Below, piece by piece: positions 51,162 through 60,100 of a stretch of 64,000 nucleotides of DNA. A program made the position numbers and the translations under genes. The notes beneath the pieces were generated by a model. That model was not told where the DNA came from, ran no database searches, and was given only the letters and a program-made list of their open reading frames with translations. How positions within the stretch are numbered: the first letter of the stretch is position 1; each line of letters opens with the position of its first letter. This stretch comes from Cesiribacteraceae bacterium YIM B00369 (GTDB lineage Bacteria; Bacteroidota; Bacteroidia; Cytophagales; Cyclobacteriaceae), in NCBI GenBank assembly GCA_017948555.1, contig JAFMYY010000001.1, positions 1-64,000 of the forward strand. The letters run 5' to 3'.

Positions 51162-51235
51162 GCTTTCCGCCCGGATGTAATTCTGTAATCCGTATTTTCA
51201 GTAAAAAACTCTTTATCCCTGGGTTTTTTTTTGCC

Positions 51236-51243
51236 TATATTTG
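51236..51243 (+). promoter_or_regulatory. candidate -7 box of pyrR-pyrB
   Basis: TATATTTG matches TAnnTTTG exactly and would give a leader of about 130 bases ahead of pyrR. No PyrR-type anti-terminator structure is recognised in that leader. Confidence 0.4.
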
Positions 51244-51374
51244 CTGCCGCAGACGCATGGTTCCGCCGGAATTTACACGGACATTGTAACCTTATTAAGG
51301 GTCAGGAAAACTAAAATGGTTGTTCCTTTACTCTGAAGGGGGTGTATTCAGTAGTCTGATAAAGAAATCGCTAT

Positions 51375-51917
51375 ATGCAAAAACGCCTGATACTTGATGG
51401 TTCCCTAACTGATATAGCAATCAGCAGGTTAAGCCAGCAGTTAATCGAAAACCATAACCGCTTTGAGAAGTCGGTTATCCTGGGTTTGCAGCCGAGGGGT
51501 ATATACCTTGCCAATAAAATACACCGGCAGCTCGAAACTGAAACGGGTATTGAAATACCCATTGGAACGCTTGACACCACTTTTTACCGGGATGACTTCA
51601 GGCGCAGGGAAAAGCCCATCCGTGCCAACAGCACAAATGTCCCTTTTATAATTGAAGATAAACGCGTTATCCTCATCGATGATGTATTATATACCGGCCG
51701 CTCGGTGCGGGCTGCGCTTGATGCTATGATTGCCTTTGGCCGGCCGGAGGGTGTGGAGCTACTGGTCCTGATCAACAGGCGGTACAGCAGGGACCTTCCA
51801 ATAGAGCCCACTTATGTCGGTAAAAATGTAAATACCCTGCACAGCCAGCGGGTGCTGGTGGAATGGCAGGAGCAGGGCGCTGAAAGAGATCAAACCTGGT
51901 TAATCGAAAAAGCATAA
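51375..51917 (+). CDS. pyrR: PyrR, pyrimidine regulator / uracil phosphoribosyltransferase-like
   Basis: The 180-residue protein belongs to the type I phosphoribosyltransferase family. The PRPP-binding motif [20 protein letters not shown] lies at about 96-115, and [14 protein letters not shown] and the C-terminal length match PyrR, an RNA-binding attenuator of pyr operons in Firmicutes that also has UPRTase activity. One base separates its stop from the pyrB ATG, so they form an operon. The RNA-regulatory role is not supported by any visible leader element here. Confidence 0.93.
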   Translation: MQKRLILDGSLTDIAISRLSQQLIENHNRFEKSVILGLQPRGIYLANKIHRQLETETGIEIPIGTLDTTFYRDDFRRREKPIRANSTNVPFIIEDKRVILIDDVLYTGRSVRAALDAMIAFGRPEGVELLVLINRRYSRDLPIEPTYVGKNVNTLHSQRVLVEWQEQGAERDQTWLIEKA

Positions 51918-51918
51918 T

Positions 51919-52845
51919 ATGCAACAATTGAGTGTACAACACCTTTTGGGAATTAAAAATATTACCGAGGAGGATATAAGGCTGATATTTGAAACAGCCG
52001 ATAATTTTAAGGAAGTAATTAACCGCCCTATTAAAAAGGTTCCTTCCTTAAGGGATATAACCATTGCTAATGTGTTTTTCGAAAACTCCACCCGCACAAG
52101 GCTGAGCTTTGAGCTGGCAGAGAAGAGGCTTTCGGCAGATGTAATCAACTTCTCATCTTCTAACAGCTCTGTTAAAAAAGGGGAAACGCTGCTGGATACT
52201 GTTAATAACATTCTGGCAATGAAGGTCGATATGATTGTGATGCGCCACAGCAGCCCCGGGGCACCACATTTCCTGTCCCGCCATATAAAAGCAAATATTG
52301 TAAATGCCGGTGATGGTACCCATGAGCACCCTACCCAGGCCCTGCTCGATGCTTTTTCCATAAGAGAGCGGCTGGGCGATGTGGGAGGAAAGAAGGTGGT
52401 GATTATTGGCGATATCCTGCATTCAAGGGTGGCGCTTTCCAATATTTTTGCCCTGAAGAAATTAGGGGCAGAGGTAATGGTTTGCGGACCTAATACACTG
52501 CTTCCCAGATATATTACTGAGCTTGGGGTTAAAGTGGAGCTGGATGTGGATAAAGCGCTGAAGTGGTGCGATGTAGCCAATGTACTACGTATTCAGCTGG
52601 AAAGGCAGCAAATGAAGTTTTTCCCTTCTCTGCGCGAATATTCCCTTTATTACGGAATTGATAAAGCCCGCCTCCAAAAGGTTGGGAAGGAAATTGTTGT
52701 AATGCACCCGGGCCCTATCAACCGGGGTGTCGAGTTAAGCTCCGATGTGGCAGATGCAGAAAATGCCATTATTCTGGACCAGGTTGAAAACGGAGTAGCC
52801 GTAAGAATGGCCGTACTTTACCTGCTGGCCGGAAATAAAGGTTAA
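51919..52845 (+). CDS. pyrB: aspartate carbamoyltransferase, catalytic chain
   Basis: PyrB condenses carbamoyl phosphate with aspartate in the second step of pyrimidine synthesis. The 308-residue chain has the carbamoyl-phosphate site [13 protein letters not shown] (about residues 54-66), a second conserved segment with [15 protein letters not shown] (about 133-147) and HPGPINRG for aspartate binding near the C terminus. No pyrI regulatory chain is next to it. It is co-transcribed with pyrR and uses the product of the carBA genes 40 kb upstream in this window. Confidence 0.97.
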   Translation: MQQLSVQHLLGIKNITEEDIRLIFETADNFKEVINRPIKKVPSLRDITIANVFFENSTRTRLSFELAEKRLSADVINFSSSNSSVKKGETLLDTVNNILAMKVDMIVMRHSSPGAPHFLSRHIKANIVNAGDGTHEHPTQALLDAFSIRERLGDVGGKKVVIIGDILHSRVALSNIFALKKLGAEVMVCGPNTLLPRYITELGVKVELDVDKALKWCDVANVLRIQLERQQMKFFPSLREYSLYYGIDKARLQKVGKEIVVMHPGPINRGVELSSDVADAENAIILDQVENGVAVRMAVLYLLAGNKG

Positions 52846-52860
52846 TTAGTATGAGTCTTT

Positions 52861-52911
52861 AGTCCTGAGTCCTGAGCAGGTGTTTTTGTTACCCTTCCAG
52901 GACTCAGGACT
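52861..52911. repeat. 14-bp inverted repeat at the pyrB / small-gene junction
   Basis: AGTCCTGAGTCCTG (52861-52874) is the exact complement of CAGGACTCAGGACT (52898-52911). Each arm is itself a direct repeat of AGTCCTG-like units. It sits between convergent genes and may act as a terminator, but has only a short T run inside the loop. Confidence 0.8.
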
Positions 52912-52916
52912 GATGA

Positions 52917-53282
52917 CTAAATTTTCTTGTTGGTTTTGCCGTCTTTGGCTTCCACCCGTTCTATTTTTTTAATGAAGTTGGCTACAGCTTCATCGCCATA
53001 AGGGCCATATGCACTTGTAACATAGCCTTTATCGCCATCGGCACTTTCTATCGTATAAAGAATACCCATATATTCAGGATCGCTGGTTCCTTCAAAACGG
53101 TATTCGTTAGTAACCCGTAATTTTTCAGAGTTATAGGTTTTGTCACTTTCGCCCATTTCTTTGAGCGTTCCTTCTTTTACCATAAATTCTTTGGTATATC
53201 CTTTATCTTTGATGTCCTCAATAATTTTCATCATTGGGTCAAGATAGTTTCTTTCTACATTGTCATTTGCGTTACCTTCCAT
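52917..53282 (-). CDS. small acidic/basic protein of a Bacteroidota family often labelled PRPP synthetase
   Basis: The 121-residue protein has no signal peptide. Its core, LRVTNEYRFEGTSDPEYMGILYTIES followed by GYVTSAYGPYGD, matches a small conserved Bacteroidota family that databases often name phosphoribosylpyrophosphate synthetase; it has none of the PRPP synthetase motifs, so that name should not be used for function. It may be a regulatory or stress-related protein. The C terminus is Lys-rich. Confidence 0.65.
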   Translation of the reverse strand: MEGNANDNVERNYLDPMMKIIEDIKDKGYTKEFMVKEGTLKEMGESDKTYNSEKLRVTNEYRFEGTSDPEYMGILYTIESADGDKGYVTSAYGPYGDEAVANFIKKIERVEAKDGKTNKKI

Positions 53283-53564
53283 AATTGTTTGGTATTTAGC
53301 GGTTGAAAAAAAAGTTAGCCCTGAGGCTGGTTGTTAAAAAAAAGAAACTACTTTAGTCAGTAGTATGTTTAGGTATACGAGGGAAGCGAGCGTCTGTTTC
53401 GTTTTTGTTGTTTGGTTTCTTTTCGGAGCAGCTTCTTTTCTTTGCCGGTAAGAGCCTGTATCCATTTTTTCTTTTGCAGCCGCGTTGGCGGGCCTGCAAC
53501 GGGTAAACCTTAGTTACGGGCAGGCTTACTCTTTTTATATAGTATACACACAAATTCTACAGAA

Positions 53565-54938
53565 ATGTATTACAATTCTATAATTGAATCCATAGGCAAC
53601 ACCCCGCTTATAAAACTTAATAATGTAAATAAGGGGATAAAAGGCACCATTCTGGTGAAGGTTGAATATTTTAATCCCGGCAATTCAATGAAGGACCGTA
53701 TGGCCCTTAAAATGATTGAAGATGCTGAAAAGGAAGGGAAACTTAAACCGGGTGGAACTATTATAGAAGGCACTTCCGGTAATACTGGTATGGGGCTGGC
53801 TCTGGCAGCAATTTCCAAGGGCTATAAATGTATTTTTACACTATCCGATAAGCAGTCGCAGGAAAAAATTAATATTCTCCGGGCAGTAGGGGCAGAAGTA
53901 ATTGTATGTCCTACAAATGTGCCACCAACCGATCCGCGCTCATATTATTCAGTGGCAAGAAAGCTTAATCAGGAAATAGAGAATTCCTTTTATCCTAATC
54001 AGTACGATAACCTGTCGAACACTGCTGCTCATTACGAAACGACCGGGCCTGAAATATGGGAGCAGACAGAAGGAAAGATCACTCATTATGCCGCCGGAGT
54101 AGGTACCGGCGGATCTATCTGCGGAGTATCGAAATACCTGAAAGAGCGCAAGCCCGGGGTGGTAACTGTAGGAGTTGATACTTATGGGTCTGTTTTTAAA
54201 AAGTATAAGGAAACAGGTATTTTCGACGAAAAAGAAATTTACCCTTATCTGACAGAAGGTATAGGAGAGGATATCCTGCCAAAAAATGTTGATTTTGACC
54301 TGATTGATGAGTTTATCAAAGTAACTGATAAAGACGGGGCCATCATGACCCGCAGGCTTGCGCGCGAGGAAGGCCTTTTTGTTGGCTGGTCTTCCGGATC
54401 TGCAGTTCATGGAGCGCTGGAGTGGGCAAAAAGAGAATTGAAGGAAGAGGATATGATGGTTATAATCCTTCCCGACCATGGTACCCGCTATCTGAATAAA
54501 GTGTATAACGATAACTGGATGCGCGATCATGGCTTTTTTGAAAGCCGCGAATTTGCAACGGCCGGAGATATACTTAAGCGCCAGAATGGAGACAGTAAAT
54601 TATTTACCATTGATAAGAGTGCAAAGGTAGAGGAGGCTATACGCCTGATGAACAAAAACGGTATTTCGCAGCTGCCGGTTACTGAAGGGAATGAGTTTGT
54701 TGGCAGCCTTGTCGATACTAAAATCCTTTCCAGGTTTATTGAAGAGCCATCTTTGCGCGAAAAGGAAGTAGGAGAAGTAATGGATCCGCCTTTTCAGTTT
54801 GTTTCCATTAATAATACCCTGGATGTACTTTCTTCGGTCCTTAAACAGAAAAACCAGGCCGTAATGGTTCGCGACGAGCAAGATAAACCCCATATTATAA
54901 CCCAGCATGATATCCTGATGGCCATGATGGGAAATTAA
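53565..54938 (+). CDS. cystathionine beta-synthase-like PLP enzyme with CBS domains
   Basis: The 457-residue protein consists of a fold-type II PLP-dependent domain (about 1-330) and a C-terminal pair of CBS domains (about 335-457). The PLP Lys lies in NPGNSMKDRMA (about residue 43), the substrate loop is EGTSGNTGMGLA, and the phosphate-binding loop is GVGTGGSICG. The architecture is that of cystathionine beta-synthase, which joins serine and homocysteine, but O-acetylserine sulfhydrylase activity is also possible. The CBS pair suggests allosteric control by an adenosyl ligand such as S-adenosylmethionine. A strong terminator follows. Confidence 0.93.
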   Translation: MYYNSIIESIGNTPLIKLNNVNKGIKGTILVKVEYFNPGNSMKDRMALKMIEDAEKEGKLKPGGTIIEGTSGNTGMGLALAAISKGYKCIFTLSDKQSQEKINILRAVGAEVIVCPTNVPPTDPRSYYSVARKLNQEIENSFYPNQYDNLSNTAAHYETTGPEIWEQTEGKITHYAAGVGTGGSICGVSKYLKERKPGVVTVGVDTYGSVFKKYKETGIFDEKEIYPYLTEGIGEDILPKNVDFDLIDEFIKVTDKDGAIMTRRLAREEGLFVGWSSGSAVHGALEWAKRELKEEDMMVIILPDHGTRYLNKVYNDNWMRDHGFFESREFATAGDILKRQNGDSKLFTIDKSAKVEEAIRLMNKNGISQLPVTEGNEFVGSLVDTKILSRFIEEPSLREKEVGEVMDPPFQFVSINNTLDVLSSVLKQKNQAVMVRDEQDKPHIITQHDILMAMMGN

Positions 54939-55347
54939 ATAAAAGAAGAAAATCCTGCCGGCTCCGGCAGGATTTTCTTCTTTTAAACCTTTGGAAGTGT
55001 TGCATTTAGGTGGAGGAGCCTTTTAAAAGGAGAGTTGTGGCATATATTACAGCTTCTGTAAATAAAAAATCAGTTTTGCCGGGTTACCTTTTTTATGAGT
55101 TATAAATATCCTATAAATTAAGTCAATTATCTTATTTTATTGCTGCGTATCTTCCATTGTTTATATTTAACAGGATATATGCAGGCTTAAGGCAGGGGGT
55201 AAAGATCCTCATTTCTGAGTTCCGGAAGGCCTGAAATATTTTTTTCTTAACCATTTATTGATAAGCTTAATATATTCCTTACATGCACATTTAAGCCCTG
55301 GAATCTAACAAAAGGAACATTTGTTTTGATTTTTTTAATATTGTGAT
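54939..55347. other. 409-base gap before the surface-protein operon
   Basis: After the terminator the DNA is A/T-rich with no credible open frame. TAATATTG near 55336 is a one-mismatch match to TAnnTTTG but lies almost on the start codon, so the operon promoter is not resolved. Confidence 0.4.
54941..54984. terminator. strong terminator after the cystathionine beta-synthase-like gene
   Basis: Two 21-base arms (54941-54961 and 54964-54984) are perfect complements with a two-base centre; the G/C-rich core CCTGCCGG is flanked by A- and T-rich sides. Confidence 0.92.
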
Positions 55348-57123
55348 GTGAAAAGTTTATTCTTTTACATCATTGCTTCTTTCTGTGTTTTATTTTCTCA
55401 TGCACAGACTTCCTCCGGAATCCAGGTAACGGTAGTGGACCAGAATGGAAGGCCTTTGGCAGGGGAGCCTGTTTCCATACAAAACAGCGACTACTTTCTT
55501 CCTGATAAGGAGGGGGAATTTACTTTGCCCGAAAAAAAGCTGAAAATTCCTGTGCGCGCAGAGCTCCGGAATGAGCTGTATTCTGTTTTGGAAGTAGCTT
55601 ATTTTGAAGAAGAAGACAGGCTGTTTGTAAAAGTAAACAGAACTTACCATCCCGACGATATCCTGCAAATTCGCTTTCTGCTTACTGAATCCATATCTGA
55701 TCAGAACCTTCATGTCAATATTTCAGGAAGTATTTATGAGGTTCCCGTTAAAGACGTTCTTGAATTTAATGCCCCGCTGCGCTATGTGCCAGCCTCCATT
55801 GCTGTGAGTGGTTTTGAAGTAGTGGAAGAGAAGCCCGACAGAAAAAAACATAGCCTGAGCGTTACCCTCAGGCCTTTGTCTGTTGATGAAATTCTGCAGG
55901 ATACCTTATTGCTGAGTTATGAAGCCGATTTCCACAGGATTACAAGGGAGATTGAAAAAGAAAGGATCCTCTACGAAGAGAAGAACCGGGAGATTCAGAT
56001 GCAGATAATGGACCTGCACCTGAAGCTTGCGCGTGAGGATGAGTTTACCGAAGAGCAGCGGACAGAGCTGAAGCGTTACCTCAGGAGTATGGAAAAAGTG
56101 CTTCATGATAATAGTGAAGCCATCCGCAAATCGGAGAAACGAACTAAAGAGGCCATTGCAAAGATCCGGATGATCATCCTGGAAAAAGATTCCCTTAATA
56201 TGCTGGCGCAGGCACGTATTGTGGAAATGGAAGTGCAGCAGGCAGTAACAGAAAAATCTTATAAGGAGAAAATAAAAGTTTATGCCTCAATTATTATTGC
56301 ACTCCTGATAGTAGCCCTGGTCATATACTTCCTTGCAGTACGGTTCAGTCAGCAAAAGCACTGGTTAAAAGAAGTAAACAGGAAGCTGAAAATAATGCAG
56401 CAGGAGTTGTCCGGGAGTATCCGGGAAATCAGTCTCCGGAAAGCGCAGATCGAAGATCATAATAATCAGCTGGAACTATTTGTTTACAAAGCTTCTCATG
56501 ACATAAAAGGACCGCTGCGGTCTATTATGGGTTTAACGCAGTTAGGCCTCCTTGATGTGAAAGATGCTGCTGCTCAGGAATATTTTACCCATATCCATAA
56601 AAGCACTCAAAGGCTCGATAACCTTCTTGCTGACCTGCTGAAGCTGACCAGGGCTAAACAGGCTGAAATAGAAAAGCAGGAGCTGGACCTCCCGGCCATG
56701 GTTAGTGAAATTATTGGCAGCTTCAGGAATACCCGCCACTTCGACCGCATGCAGTTTAATGTGGATATTGGTGAAGATATTGTTTTTCAGAGTGATGAGA
56801 AGCTCCTTTACTCAGTAATTCAGAACTTTATCGAAAACGGCATAAAATATTGCGATCCCAAGAAGGAGCAGTCGTACCTGAATATAACTGTTAAGCAGGA
56901 GGATGGGAAAACTATATTTTTATTTCAGGATAACGGTCCGGGAATCAGGCCTGAGCACCTGCCGAAGATATTCGATATGTTTTATAAAACAGATCCTGCC
57001 TCCGATGGAACAGGCCTGGGGCTTCATATTGTAAAAGTTACAATAGAAAAATTGGGAGGAACTATAAAAGTTAATAGCCGCCAGGGAAGCGGATCTTTAT
57101 TTACCATTACATTTTATGAGTAG
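55348..57123 (+). CDS. sensor histidine kinase with periplasmic carboxypeptidase-regulatory-like domain
   Basis: The 591-residue kinase starts at GTG 55348. It has a signal peptide (about 1-20), a CarboxypepD_reg-like beta domain (about 24-96; VTVVDQNGRPLAGEPV), a second beta region (about 105-175), a long coiled coil (about 195-305), one transmembrane helix (about 311-331), a HisKA domain with phosphoacceptor His384 in KASHDIKGPLR, and an ATPase domain with NFIENGIKYC, DNGPGI and GTGLGLHIVK. There is no receiver domain and no adjacent response regulator. Its last eight bases overlap the start of the giant surface-protein gene, so expression is coupled. Confidence 0.9.
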   Translation: MKSLFFYIIASFCVLFSHAQTSSGIQVTVVDQNGRPLAGEPVSIQNSDYFLPDKEGEFTLPEKKLKIPVRAELRNELYSVLEVAYFEEEDRLFVKVNRTYHPDDILQIRFLLTESISDQNLHVNISGSIYEVPVKDVLEFNAPLRYVPASIAVSGFEVVEEKPDRKKHSLSVTLRPLSVDEILQDTLLLSYEADFHRITREIEKERILYEEKNREIQMQIMDLHLKLAREDEFTEEQRTELKRYLRSMEKVLHDNSEAIRKSEKRTKEAIAKIRMIILEKDSLNMLAQARIVEMEVQQAVTEKSYKEKIKVYASIIIALLIVALVIYFLAVRFSQQKHWLKEVNRKLKIMQQELSGSIREISLRKAQIEDHNNQLELFVYKASHDIKGPLRSIMGLTQLGLLDVKDAAAQEYFTHIHKSTQRLDNLLADLLKLTRAKQAEIEKQELDLPAMVSEIIGSFRNTRHFDRMQFNVDIGEDIVFQSDEKLLYSVIQNFIENGIKYCDPKKEQSYLNITVKQEDGKTIFLFQDNGPGIRPEHLPKIFDMFYKTDPASDGTGLGLHIVKVTIEKLGGTIKVNSRQGSGSLFTITFYE

Positions 57124-60100
57124 GAGAGTGCTCCACAGCGCCTCTTTTCTTTTGTGGTGCCTGCTTGCAGGTGCCTTTATTTTTGCGTTCAACATTGCCG
57201 GTGCGCAAACTTATTATTCGCGCAATAACAGTTCAGGGCTAAGCGCTTACAGAACCAGCTGGCCGGGAGGTTTTCCGCCTGTGTCAGGCGATAATATATT
57301 TAGCAGCGGTACAATTACTATTCAGGGATATCTCCTTCACGGGTATTCAGGGAATAATGCCAATGCCACTTATACAGGAGCGGGAACATCTTTAATTGTT
57401 GAAGATACGCTGCGTATTTCCGGCAATTTATATATGTACAATGGCTCCTCGATACATATAAAGCCAAATGGTATTTTAATAGTACATGGCAATTATTTCC
57501 AGGACGCTAATGTAAACTTTAAAAATGAAGGCAACTCCATCTACCTTGGAAACTGGGAAACGGCAGACTCTCCCCTGAATACCTCCGGTACAGGAAACTT
57601 TTATGTAGCGGGTGCTTTTAAGGCCACCGGCAGTAGTATGGTATCAAAGGCTTACAGCCAGCTCCGGACCGATAGCCCTGCGCTGTATACATTTTCCCGC
57701 AATACAGCTGTAGCATCTGTTTGTGCCGGCAGTAATTCCGGCAGGATATCTTTTTCAGATCCGCATTTGAAAATTATCAGGTGGGAGTCCAGTACAGACT
57801 TTTTCCGGAGCCAGGTTACCACCATCGTAAATGAGGAGACAAGCCAGCTCTATGCCAACCTTACAAAAACCACCAGCTACAGAGTTTATTATGAGAAAAA
57901 CGATGGCGGCCTTGCCTGGTCCGATGCCTCTGCTATAATAGTAAATGATATTATGCAGGGGAGCAGCCATGCGGTGGCAAAACTGGAAATGCCGGGTACA
58001 GACCTTTTTGCATCCTACTCCCTGGATGGACACGTAACGGACGGCTCCGGTAAAAGTAATAACGGAACAATAATTGGCGGTGCGGTACCGGTAAAAGATC
58101 GTTTTAACCTGCCGGGGAAAGCTTATTCTTTTGATGGGGTGGATGATTACATTGCAACCACTACACAATACCCCATACCGGGGCCACAGGTTTTTTCTAT
58201 AAGTATATGGTTTAAAACCACCTCCACAACAGGGGGCAGGCTGATTGGTTATGGGAACCTGCGGACAGGAAGCAGTAAAGACCGGGATCGCCATCTGTAC
58301 ATGAATAACAGCGGGCAGTTGTTTTTTGGAGTATATCCTGATGGGGTTCAGAGGGTGGTAAAAACTGCTGAAAGTTACAACGACGGGAGGTGGCATCATG
58401 CAGTGGCAAGCCTTTCCCCTTCAGGAATGGCGCTGTATGTAGACGGTAAGCTGAAAGGAAGTATTGCTGAAGTTACAGGTGCGGAGAATTTCAGCGGCTA
58501 CTGGAGAATAGGTTACGATTTTTTGAATACCTGGCCTGAGGAACCGGCAAGCCGGTTTTTTAAAGGCAGTTTAGATGATATTTACATTTTCAATAAGGGC
58601 CTGAGCTCTGCCGGAGTAGAAAAATTATTCAGGGCCGGTGCAGCTCCTGTTTGCGAAGGAGAGCCGGTAAAGCTTTCGGCAGCTACAATAGAAGGAGCCA
58701 CTTATAAATGGACCGGGCCGGATGGTTTTAGCTCTGCTGAACAGAACCCGGTAATTCCTGCTATAAGCATGGCAAAGGCAGGGGAGTATTCCGTTACTGT
58801 TTCCTTCGATGGTTGCAGCTCACGGGGAACTGCAGAGGTGCAGGTAAACCCTTTGGTACAGGGTGGAAGTGTAACTGCCGCAAGCAGTAGTGTTTGCAGC
58901 GGAAAAAACAGTGCTACCCTTACCCTAAGTGGCCATACAGGCAGCATTGTAAGGTGGGAAAGCTCGACCGATAATTTTAAGTCTTCCATTGTGCCGGTAG
59001 AGTATACAACTGCTGAGCTTTCGGTTTATGATCTTTCAGTCAGTACAAGCTTTCGTGCGGTCGTCAGCAGTGGTAATTGTGGAATAGCAATTTCCGGAGC
59101 TGCAACTATTGAAGTTGATAAGCCTGCCATTGGAGGCAGCCTTAGCGGCGATGCCCCTGGATGCTTCGGCGACAACGGTGGAATACTCAGGCTTAGTGGC
59201 TATGAAGGCACTATTTTGCGCTGGGAAAGTTCGCACGATGATTTCAGGACGGTGACCTCAATTGCCCATGCCGCTCCGGAATTTAATTATACCAATCTTA
59301 CAAAAACAACCAGCTACAGGGTAGTGGCAGGCAATGGGGGGAGCTGTGCTCCTGTATATTCCACCCCTGCAAAAATAACGGTTAAAGCTCCCCTGATTGA
59401 AGGAACTGAAGCTGTTAACTCCGGAGGAACCGATGCAGGAGGCAGTTTATATGCTGTTTATCCATTGAATGGCAATGCAGCTGATGTTTCGGGTATGGAA
59501 AACCATGGCAGTGTGGTGGGGGCAATACCTGCGGCTGATCGTTTTGGAGCCGCAGGGCAGGCCTATAGCTTCGATGGGGTGGATGACAAAATTTTTACAA
59601 CTAGCCTGTATCCTTCACCAGGACCACAGGTTTTTACCATTAGTTTATGGTTTAAAACAACAGAAACGGATGGCGGGAGACTTATCGGCTACAGTAATTC
59701 CCAAACGGACTGGAGTAGTAGTTTTGATCGTCATTTATATATGGATAGCCTGGGGCATTTGTATTTTGGTGTTTTTGGGGATTGGAAATATGGAACTGTT
59801 CATGCAGCTCAGAAGTATAACGATGGTGAGTGGCATCATGCTGTTGCTTCCCTTTCTCCGGCAGGACTGAAATTGTATGTGGACGGATTGCTGATGGATA
59901 GCAATACAGGCGCAACATCTGCGGAATACTTTAGCGGATACTGGCGTTTAGGCGGAGATTCTATGGGGGGTGACTGGCCGGGCAGGCCTTCGGAACCTTA
60001 TTTTAAAGGGGTGCTTGACGATGTTGTTATTTATAACCGGGAGCTTGATATTACAGAGGTGAAAAATTTATCCTCTGCCGGACTGCTGCAGGTATGCGAA

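Noticed and set aside
52917-53282. PRPP synthetase
   Set aside because: Although the family is often labelled this way, the 121-residue protein is far too short and lacks the PRPP and ATP motifs.
53353-53553. Basic 66-codon leftward frame in the gap before the cystathionine beta-synthase-like gene
   Set aside because: Lys/Arg-rich composition suggested a small ribosomal or nucleic-acid-binding protein, but it matches no such family I know and the start context is poor.
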